A stretch of 54,902 bases of DNA from a virus, in IMG/VR virus record IMGVR_UViG_3300020195_000031, positions 1 through 54,902 of that record; one strand, given 5' to 3'. Of this stretch, positions 48,991-54,902 are shown in pieces. Below the pieces are notes generated by a model, which saw only the letters and a list, made by a program, of their open reading frames with translations, was not told where the DNA came from and did not search any database. Each line of letters begins with the position of its first letter. Within the stretch, counting starts at the first letter, position 1. A program made the translations under genes and the position numbers.

Positions 48991-49829
48991 CCATCTTCCT
49001 TTCTATTGAACATGTATTTCCGGATGTAGTCGTTTTGACTATTTTTAGACCACTCAAAAACACCATCGTCATTGAGTCTCAAATCAGTCGGATTAAAAGT
49101 TTTAAGCGGTTCATGTCGTCGCATGTATTTGCGATCTGGTATTGACCCGTGCCAAAATGTTCGGACTGTTCCGTCTACGCAGGCGAGCGATTGCGGGCCA
49201 AGCGTCTTGCACCAAGCAAGGTAGTGGGCGATATACTCTTTATTGTGCCTAGGAACAAACGAATTCATTTTAATTCGTTGAAGCCAATGTTTTTCGCCGT
49301 AGACACAGCCTTGCAAAAAGAGTACGTCTCCGCCTCCCACAATACCGTACTCGTACAAGCCTTTCTTCCAAAGGTCTATATTGATTCCACAAGCAAAACC
49401 TGATCCTCGACTCTGCATTCCTTTTCCTTGAACCCAACGAAAGATAGCTCCGGTAAAGGTTCCTTCTTTCTCGCGTTCATAACGAGTAAAGGGTTGCACA
49501 ACCGTATAGTCGTCCATCGCGTCAACGGTTCGTTTGAACCAATCAGGTTCAAGGAATTCGATATCTCCGTCTAACCAAATGATTTTGTCGAAACCTTCTC
49601 GAATCAATCTTTGGGCGAGGAGATTCAGGAGACGTTCTTTATGCCAGAGCCAACTCGTTGACCGGGCAATCATTGTTGCTTGAATCAACGGTTCGTCATT
49701 TTGAAGTAGTTGGATCGTCGCGTGCGGCACATTCCCTAATTGATTCCGAAATCTCTCATAGTTTTCTCTTCTGGATGTCCAATTGCATGGATTCCAGTAA
49801 CATGAGATTGTTATTGGGTTGTTAGGCAT
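48975..49829 (-). CDS. GT-A-type glycosyltransferase (putative)
   Basis: 284 residues. 'ITISCYWNPCNWTSRRENYE' at the start, 'FDKIIWLDGDIEFLEPDWFK' with DGD as the metal site, and 'GSGFACGINIDLWKKGLYEY' with 'GGGDVLF' as the acceptor loop. This is a GT-A fold. It is embedded between portal-region and scaffold-region genes of the structural operon, which is unusual. The acceptor might be a virion protein or a host glycan. Confidence 0.65.
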   Translation of the reverse strand: MPNNPITISCYWNPCNWTSRRENYERFRNQLGNVPHATIQLLQNDEPLIQATMIARSTSWLWHKERLLNLLAQRLIREGFDKIIWLDGDIEFLEPDWFKRTVDAMDDYTVVQPFTRYEREKEGTFTGAIFRWVQGKGMQSRGSGFACGINIDLWKKGLYEYGIVGGGDVLFLQGCVYGEKHWLQRIKMNSFVPRHNKEYIAHYLAWCKTLGPQSLACVDGTVRTFWHGSIPDRKYMRRHEPLKTFNPTDLRLNDDGVFEWSKNSQNDYIRKYMFNRKEDGCTQT

Positions 49830-50298
49830 TTAGATGGCTGTTGGTGTACATTTCGAGAATCAAAGTAGTCAGCCCGTCGTAGTAGTCGCCTACGGCTACT
49901 TTGAAACCGAGCTTATCGAGAACGCCTTCGGTGGAAATAGACTTTTCAGTATTTGCCAAGATAGGTTTTTCGATTTCAGTGACAAGATCGACCATGATGA
50001 AGTCCGATTCTGACTGCAAAATGATCTGCCACACATCGTTATCTTCAAACTTTTCTCCGGATTCAGTGATTATCTGCCGGAGGGTTTTCATTTCCTCCAG
50101 TAGCTCTGCTTGGATCAATGTCATCATTTTTGGCCTTTCAGTAACTGTCATGTCTACGTCAAACACTTCACCACTCTCAAGCTTACGTCTTAGAAGCACC
50201 TGTGCAGCCCGCTTACAAAAGGTAACTACCCAATCGCCACCATCACTAGGACGATAAATAGCCACCAAATCGTTTTGGACTTTACATCTTAGGTGCAT
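49822..50298 (-). CDS. Uncharacterised 158-aa protein
   Basis: Starts MHLRCKVQNDLVAIYRPSDG. A beta-rich first third, then a helix (MMTLIQAELLEEMKTLRQII), then acidic alpha-beta. It overlaps the portal end by 17 bp and the glycosyltransferase by 8 bp. No family is recognised; a head-assembly role is suggested by place. Confidence 0.55.
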   Translation of the reverse strand: MHLRCKVQNDLVAIYRPSDGGDWVVTFCKRAAQVLLRRKLESGEVFDVDMTVTERPKMMTLIQAELLEEMKTLRQIITESGEKFEDNDVWQIILQSESDFIMVDLVTEIEKPILANTEKSISTEGVLDKLGFKVAVGDYYDGLTTLILEMYTNSHLNA

Positions 50299-51910
50299 TC
50301 TTTTCGGCTCCTGCATCCGTTGATGGACTCAAATCAGGAACGCCTCGTGCTGCTGGTGCTTCCGCGATTCTAGAAGCACGGTCTTTCTTGGCTTCTTCTG
50401 GAATGCCTAGAGCAATAGCAGCATCTTTATTGCTCATGATTCCAGCTTCAACGGCGGCAAAGACGGTCTCCGGGTCGGTTGTAAGAATCGTTGCTTTGTC
50501 AATCTCTGCAAGGATTGTGTCCAGAATCTTTTCCGTCACTCGACCAGCAAGAAGGGTCGTGGCAATCATCTTGCCGACTTCCTTCTTATACGTTATGCTC
50601 GGTGCGGCAGCGGAGCGTTCTTGGAGCTTCTCGATCTCGTCGAGAATATCTCTGTCGCTCTTGAGCGAGTACCTCTTGGGGTACGTTACGTCGGCAGGTT
50701 CGGTCTTTTCGTACTTGGCCCATATCTTCGCCAAGCATCGTTCACCAATCTCTAACACCAAACCGATGGCAGATAAGCCAGCTTCAAGACCCTTCTGATC
50801 CATTTCCTTGCTATCGGCGGAAGAGTGTTTAGGTTGCACACCGGAAAGAGCAAGATTGAGGAGGACACGAATATCCTCTTTCATCTGCTTTTCTTTTTCC
50901 ATCGAAGCCTTGAGAGGCTCGGTAGGCGGAGCAATGAAGCCGGGTCGCTCCATTCCTTTTGCATAGGCTCGTCCGTGCGTCGTGCCAGTCGTGATATTGT
51001 CATCCGTCTTACTTACCTCGCCATCCTCTGTTCCGTCGGGTTGACGCTTGATATGGCTACCGGTTTTGGAATCACGTTGTTCAGTGTAGAACGGGTAATT
51101 CGCTTTCAGGATGTAGCCAAGGTCTGCCGATTCAGTGTTAAGGAGAGCGATTTGGTAATCACAAATGTCCTGCATCAGTGAGATAGTGATTTCAAAAACA
51201 TGAAACGGAATCTGATCGAGATCCAAAATCTGTTCGGGGCCGTCTTTGATTGTCTCACCCTTCTCGCCTTCGAGAAGGAATTGAACATGCACCTTATTAT
51301 CTTCGGCGATCCATGCTTTGCGGAAGCGTTCAATGCAACCACTAGGGACACCTAGCTCTTTGTCAATGACCATTGTATGGTCGCGAAGCAAAACACTCTG
51401 ATAGTCCCAAGGGTCGCCATTCTTGCTTGGCAACCATGATCGGATATCTTCGGCTTTGTAGACGTACATGTACGGCGAGTCGGTTTTAAGTGCTTGAGTC
51501 GCCGAGTCCGGAATCGGTTGCCGGTCGACCCATACACCAACCTTCCGCATCGTTAACACTTCATGAAGAATCTGGTTGCCGATAAAGGCATCCATACTGG
51601 AACCACGAAGATCAACGCCTTTGCCTTTTCCTTTGATCGCGTCTTGATAGTTAGCCGGGCCACCTTTTCGAGAGACGCTAGAGATTCGTTGAAAGATCGC
51701 ATTTCTTACATCAAGGATACTACTTTTGGCAAAGGCGGGATTGTAAGTGATTGCTGATCGTTCATTAAAATCATCATCATCTTCGCGTTGCGAAAATTTA
51801 ATCAAATACCGATTGATGAATTTGCGGCCACCCTCAAAAGTGAGTCGCCACTTCTCATAATTCTCTGCATCAGAAATATAGTCAGGATGTTTGATTCCAC
51901 TTAGGCTCAT
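50282..51910 (-). CDS. Portal protein (DUF4055-like)
   Basis: 542 residues. 'HPDYISDAENYEKWRLTFEG', 'YLIKFSQREDDDDFNERSAI' and the 'YNPAFAKSSILDVRNAIFQR' region match DUF4055-type portals. A helical stem (about 330-420, 'PKHSSADSKEMDQKGLEAGL') and C-terminal crown 'DPETVFAAVEAGIMSNKDAA' follow. It forms the DNA channel between head and tail. ATGA overlap with the terminase gene supports the role. Confidence 0.8.
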   Translation of the reverse strand: MSLSGIKHPDYISDAENYEKWRLTFEGGRKFINRYLIKFSQREDDDDFNERSAITYNPAFAKSSILDVRNAIFQRISSVSRKGGPANYQDAIKGKGKGVDLRGSSMDAFIGNQILHEVLTMRKVGVWVDRQPIPDSATQALKTDSPYMYVYKAEDIRSWLPSKNGDPWDYQSVLLRDHTMVIDKELGVPSGCIERFRKAWIAEDNKVHVQFLLEGEKGETIKDGPEQILDLDQIPFHVFEITISLMQDICDYQIALLNTESADLGYILKANYPFYTEQRDSKTGSHIKRQPDGTEDGEVSKTDDNITTGTTHGRAYAKGMERPGFIAPPTEPLKASMEKEKQMKEDIRVLLNLALSGVQPKHSSADSKEMDQKGLEAGLSAIGLVLEIGERCLAKIWAKYEKTEPADVTYPKRYSLKSDRDILDEIEKLQERSAAAPSITYKKEVGKMIATTLLAGRVTEKILDTILAEIDKATILTTDPETVFAAVEAGIMSNKDAAIALGIPEEAKKDRASRIAEAPAARGVPDLSPSTDAGAEKNAPKM

Positions 51911-53556
51911 AGGAAACTTCCAATATCGGAATTGCTGACAACAGACGCTGCCAGCGGGAGAGCGATTTCAGCGTAATTGTGAGCGTGACCGTAGTGGTCT
52001 GCGGCAGTATTCTGCCATCGGCCTATCGGATTACCTTCGGCGTCTTTTTCGTAGACACGAACAAGGGCCTTAATCTGCTTCTTATATTCGTCGGGTAGAT
52101 CGTAAGGGATTGCGATGGTATGTTTCTGGAATCGAGACAAGCTCAGATCGAGCCAGCTTGTTCTATCTACGTTGATTTGATGATCTTCGTAGAAGTCATC
52201 TTCGCCACGCACTGTGATGCCTTTGGCGGCAACGCCTCGCGAGTAGTAACAAAGCTTGACATAGCCGGGGAAGCGGTCAGCGAATTCTTTGGCTTTGCGT
52301 TGCTCCGGAAACTTGTCAACAACACAACCATGAATCTGATACGTCCGCATCACCTTGTCAAGATCTTCAAATTCTTTGAGCTTGAAGGCCCGAATCATTT
52401 TCGGTGTGCTGTAGACATTGATATCCGGCCCCATCACTACGTCCCATTCCAAAATCTCGCAATGCAGGAAGGAGCCAACGTCGACGCCCATCGTCCGTAG
52501 TTTGGATGGATTGATTGCAGCATCATTATTGTAACTGTGCTGGCACTTGGTAAAATCATCATCCGTAACTTGAGCGCCTTTTACAAGGTGGGCAAGACCA
52601 AGCTTATTGTTGTAAAAGTGCGTTTCTTCCGTCGGGTCGGACAGGCCGGCAATGTAAGAACGGGCAAATTCCACCGGACTGATGGTGGATGAATACATCT
52701 GATTCACCGACCACGCTAGAATCTCAGGATCTTTCTTGGCTACGACTTCCCACGTTCCGTCGGCGAGCCAAGCCCATTTGTTCTTTGAATCTAATTTCCC
52801 TTTACATTCCTTGCATTGCATGTACGAGTCGTGGATTCTAGGATCAATTAAGGATTCGCTCGTACAGACGAAACAGTCGGGAAAGGTTAGCTCCGTATGT
52901 CTTGAACACAAGGGGCATTTGAAGAAGAACCTTTGCTCTGTACTGACCTGCACTTCTTTGTCGATGCCCCAATTGGGGATCGTCGGCGTTGAAATCTTCC
53001 ACACCTGCTTATACATTTGACCCGACATACGTTCAATGGCAAACTTGGCATTCGTTTGATCCATCGCATCATATTCGTCGAGTACCATGAAGCCGACGGG
53101 GATTGAGCGGAGACCAGATTCAGAATGTGAACCTCGAATGTACAGACTCGTCGGCCCGGCCCGCTTATGGCCGACGTTTTTAACATCAGAAAAGAGTTTT
53201 TTAAGGTGCTCGCTCAATTCGAGCATAACGTCAAACCGTGATGCGGAAAAGTCACCGGCGTCCGGCGTCTTATTCGGAAGAACATACAAGCAGTCGATTC
53301 GACGAACGTCGATCATGAAGAAGGTACGTTGTAAGACTGTTTGAGTGTACGCAGCCTGTGCGGACTTTCTTCCGTTGTTGACCGGAGCCTCCGAGTCGTG
53401 CATTGCTCGCGACCACGGATGGTACTTGAAAGTTAATGGCCCCGGTATAGGATTACCGAGAACGATGTACTTTTGTGCCCAATCAGAACACTTTTGTACG
53501 GATCGTCGATTAAGGCCAGCCTTAATAGATTCCTTGATTTGGTCAGCTAGCTTCAT
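51907..53556 (-). CDS. Large terminase subunit, GpA-like
   Basis: 549 residues. 'PFKYHPWSRAMHDSEAP'-type N-terminus, Walker A-like 'NNGRKSAQAAYTQTVLQRTF' (as in lambda gpA, without the classic GKT), 'VGFMVLDEYDAMDQT' as Walker B. A zinc site CPLC...CKEC (coded at about 52800-52900) is followed by the RNase H-type nuclease with 'TMGVDVGSFLHCEI' and a late 'ADHYGHAHNYAEIA'. It packages DNA using ATP and cuts the concatemer. It is coupled to the portal and the small-subunit gene. Confidence 0.9.
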   Translation of the reverse strand: MKLADQIKESIKAGLNRRSVQKCSDWAQKYIVLGNPIPGPLTFKYHPWSRAMHDSEAPVNNGRKSAQAAYTQTVLQRTFFMIDVRRIDCLYVLPNKTPDAGDFSASRFDVMLELSEHLKKLFSDVKNVGHKRAGPTSLYIRGSHSESGLRSIPVGFMVLDEYDAMDQTNAKFAIERMSGQMYKQVWKISTPTIPNWGIDKEVQVSTEQRFFFKCPLCSRHTELTFPDCFVCTSESLIDPRIHDSYMQCKECKGKLDSKNKWAWLADGTWEVVAKKDPEILAWSVNQMYSSTISPVEFARSYIAGLSDPTEETHFYNNKLGLAHLVKGAQVTDDDFTKCQHSYNNDAAINPSKLRTMGVDVGSFLHCEILEWDVVMGPDINVYSTPKMIRAFKLKEFEDLDKVMRTYQIHGCVVDKFPEQRKAKEFADRFPGYVKLCYYSRGVAAKGITVRGEDDFYEDHQINVDRTSWLDLSLSRFQKHTIAIPYDLPDEYKKQIKALVRVYEKDAEGNPIGRWQNTAADHYGHAHNYAEIALPLAASVVSNSDIGSFL

Positions 53557-54452
53557 AGGAGGGCATCAGCAATTTCCACCAGAGCGTGAGAGTCAGAAAT
53601 ATGATTCCCGACGACGAGAATCAACTCTTGACCAAATTCCAACGCAACGTCTTTATCCACAAGGAGTCCCATGCTCACCTCAAGCCGATGGCAGGATGTT
53701 ACTAATTTCTCGACATCAGTAACGAGCGTCGAAATTGAGTTAGTCTCGAAGAGCAGGTCGGATGCATCTTTGCACTTGTTCAACTTCTCTTCGATTAACA
53801 GTCTTAGAACGCCGATTTCACCCCTGACGGAAACGACGCGTTCTTGGCTAAGGTAGGACGATAATTCGTCGCCCCATTTTGCTAGCTTGTAGTTGGATGG
53901 GGCAGTACCGGATTCTACCCGGTGCAACCGATCCATCATTGCCGTCACATCTTCGATCAGTTTGTCAATAACCGTCGGGTCGGGGGCAAATTTTCTTGCA
54001 GCCATAATGACGTTATGGCTGAGAAGAAGAAGATCATTCTTTTCCATTACTGCGTCGAGTGAATGTTCTACTTTTGCACAGGAGACTGCAAGAGAATTGA
54101 TTTGTAGAATCAATCTGCTTAGGACGCCGGAATGGAGAAGAAGATCGTTGCCGACGAGTTCAAGACGTTTTTGAACAAGGAAACGAAGAATCGCTATTTC
54201 GTCCCTCAGGGATTTGATAGACGTAGAATCACTGAATTCATCAAGGCGGGTTTGATGCGAAGCTAAGCGGTAACGAAAAAGATTATTTTTGTCTCGTGCT
54301 GACTGGTTCCCACCGTGGCACGGGCAATATTTTGAGCCTTCGACAGCCTTTAGCCAACACTGGCCGCGACTGCTGATAACAGCTTGGCATCTGTTGGGAT
54401 GCGATTCATCGACTCTTGTTATTTCAAATCTGTGAATATCTGTTAGTGACAT
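53553..54452 (-). CDS. Terminase small subunit candidate with zinc motif and duplication
   Basis: 299 residues. The N-terminal zinc motif is RCQAVISSRGQCWLKAVEGS followed by KYCPCHGG, as in terminase-linked 'C...C...C-H-G-G' proteins. Residues about 80-175 and 205-299 are a tandem duplication (SLRDEIAILRFLVQKRLEL versus SVRGEIGVLRLLIEEKLNK). It is helical throughout. It is the first structural gene, directly under the third promoter element and coupled to the large terminase. Its small-subunit role is inferred by place and motif. Confidence 0.6.
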   Translation of the reverse strand: MSLTDIHRFEITRVDESHPNRCQAVISSRGQCWLKAVEGSKYCPCHGGNQSARDKNNLFRYRLASHQTRLDEFSDSTSIKSLRDEIAILRFLVQKRLELVGNDLLLHSGVLSRLILQINSLAVSCAKVEHSLDAVMEKNDLLLLSHNVIMAARKFAPDPTVIDKLIEDVTAMMDRLHRVESGTAPSNYKLAKWGDELSSYLSQERVVSVRGEIGVLRLLIEEKLNKCKDASDLLFETNSISTLVTDVEKLVTSCHRLEVSMGLLVDKDVALEFGQELILVVGNHISDSHALVEIADALL

Positions 54453-54465
54453 AATAGTCTTTCCT

Positions 54466-54505
54466 CTATACTATATTACGCTCATTTCCTACTTTTCTCT
54501 AATCG
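54466..54505 (-). promoter_or_regulatory. Shared phage promoter element, structural copy
   Basis: On the minus strand, ATTAGAGAAAAGTAGGAAAT, GA, then GCGTAATATAGTATAG, ending 14 bases upstream of the terminase small-subunit start. The 20-base core is identical to both copies at 24.7-24.9 kb. The AT-rich tail differs (AATATAGTA versus TTATATGA). Confidence 0.75.
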
Positions 54506-54556
54506 AAAATGAAAAATGAAAATGATTCGAGAATCTTTAGCGGCACCCGGTACACT

Positions 54557-54620
54557 TTTAGAAAAGGTGTTCGGTTTTTAGAATTTTCTAAGTTTTTAGA
54601 AAATTATAAAATTTTCTAAG
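54557..54620. repeat. AT-rich inverted-repeat cluster
   Basis: TTTTAGAAAAGG (54556-54567), then TTAGAATTTTCTAA (54578-54591), then a perfect 10-bp inverted repeat TTAGAAAATT / AATTTTCTAA with a four-base spacer (54596-54619). The half-site TTAGAA recurs in both directions. It could be an operator array, an AT-rich unwinding element or an activator site for the promoter 50 bases away. Confidence 0.5.
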
Positions 54621-54683
54621 ATTGTTCGGTTCGTCGGTTCTTGGTGAAAGGTCAAAATCGAAAATGGATTTCTCGAACAACAG

Positions 54684-54710
54684 GGTTAGGCGTCGCCAGC
54701 GACGCTAACC
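54684..54710 (-). terminator. Hairpin at the end of the leftward replication block
   Basis: GGTTAGCGTCG / CGACGCCTAACC with one bulge and a four-base loop, 20 bases after the stop of the junction gene. No T run follows on either strand, so it may be a weak or factor-dependent terminator. Confidence 0.45.
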
Positions 54711-54730
54711 GCGTCGATGGGGGGTGAGCG

Positions 54731-54902
54731 TTACGCTACTCCATCACGTTCACGGAGTAGTATGCTCAGCCGCTTTGCGTTTTCTGCGGCGGCTTGCAGC
54801 AGTCGTGCAGCGGTAGCCGCTGATTCATCATTTTGGCAAGCTATGAGCAGGGCGCGAGCCGCATCAATGTCTCTACCGATCTTTGAATCGAGTGTGCTTC
54901 GG
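54731..54902 (-). CDS. Junction-spanning small protein, 61 aa (3' part)
   Basis: The open frame enters from the window edge and ends at TAA 54731-54733, reading ...SKIGRDIDAARALLIA... through LLRERDGVA. If the window is circular, it continues into bases 14-1 and starts with MKQSNRSTLDS, giving 61 residues. It is helical and alanine-rich, with no recognised family. The join keeps the frame exactly, the ATG overlaps the stop of the PD-(D/E)XK nuclease as ATGA, and a GGAG lies ten bases upstream. It would then be the last gene of the leftward replication block, followed by a hairpin at 54684-54710. Confidence 0.65.
   Translation of the reverse strand, partial: RSTLDSKIGRDIDAARALLIACQNDESAATAARLLQAAAENAKRLSILLRERDGVA

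Larger units (their letters stand above)
54453..54730. other. Intergenic region upstream of the structural block
   Basis: About 280 bases with no supported gene. In the leftward reading order it holds the end hairpin (54684-54710) of the replication block, AT-rich inverted repeats (54557-54620), a short run of GAAAATGAAAA-type repeats (54504-54524) and the promoter element (54466-54505). Confidence 0.6.

Noticed and set aside
1-54902. CRISPR array, integrase or insertion sequence
   Set aside because: No regularly spaced repeats, tyrosine or serine recombinase motifs, or transposase with terminal inverted repeats were seen.

Overview
The window reads as the complete genome of a tailed, siphovirus-like bacteriophage of about 54.9 kb, given as a circular map cut inside a gene. 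When the last base is joined to the first, the open frame at 54731-54902 continues into bases 14-1 and reaches an ATG that overlaps the stop of the nuclease gene at 11-955 in an ATGA. This 61-codon frame is the main evidence for circularity or terminal redundancy. No integrase, repressor or ParA is recognisable, so a lytic lifestyle is likely. The host cannot be read directly. A CsrA homologue, a sigma-70-like factor, Shine-Dalgarno sites (GGAG/AAGGAG) and lipoprotein and cobalamin-enzyme genes point to a bacterium; Planctomycetota is only a guess from the CsrA.

Layout. (1) A leftward block runs from about 24.6 kb down to 1 and on across the junction to 54731. It carries replication, repair and nucleotide genes: two ParB-domain proteins, a candidate ssDNA-binding protein, one tRNA, an SNF2-like helicase with zinc inserts, a family A DNA polymerase with a zinc insert, a VRR-NUC nuclease, a class II (B12) ribonucleotide reductase, a NYN-domain protein, CsrA, a C39-like cysteine peptidase, a sigma factor, a UvrD-like helicase, an ATP-dependent ligase, an RNase H-like protein, a PD-(D/E)XK nuclease, and many small ORFs linked by ATGA overlaps. 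(2) A short rightward block (24.97-29.89 kb) carries a primase-helicase, dNMP kinase, SNase-like nuclease, a frameshifted HNH endonuclease and a DnaQ-like exonuclease, ending in a strong intrinsic terminator. (3) A leftward structural block runs from 54.45 to about 29.7 kb: terminase, portal, scaffold, P22-like coat, head-tail connectors, tail tube, a tail-assembly chaperone with a programmed -1 frameshift, tape measure, a large tail-tip protein, two glycosyltransferases and a possible lysis cluster.

Regulation. All three blocks start at the same roughly 38-bp element (core ATTAGAGAAAAGTAGGAAAT, then GCGTA and an AT-rich hexamer). Two copies face outward from the 24.6-24.95 kb intergenic region and one lies upstream of the terminase genes. 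The phage sigma factor is an obvious candidate to read it. A host-type promoter (TTGACA, 17 bp, TATCAT), a consensus DnaA box and several intrinsic terminators subdivide the leftward block.

The most notable features are the shared promoter element with the phage sigma factor, the U_UUU_UUA frameshift site in the tail chaperone, paired CxxCxGxG zinc inserts in both the polymerase and the helicase, the RNR/NYN/CsrA cluster, a 60% acidic 42-residue protein beside ParB and the helicase, and a tRNA with C at position 33. No endolysin could be recognised.
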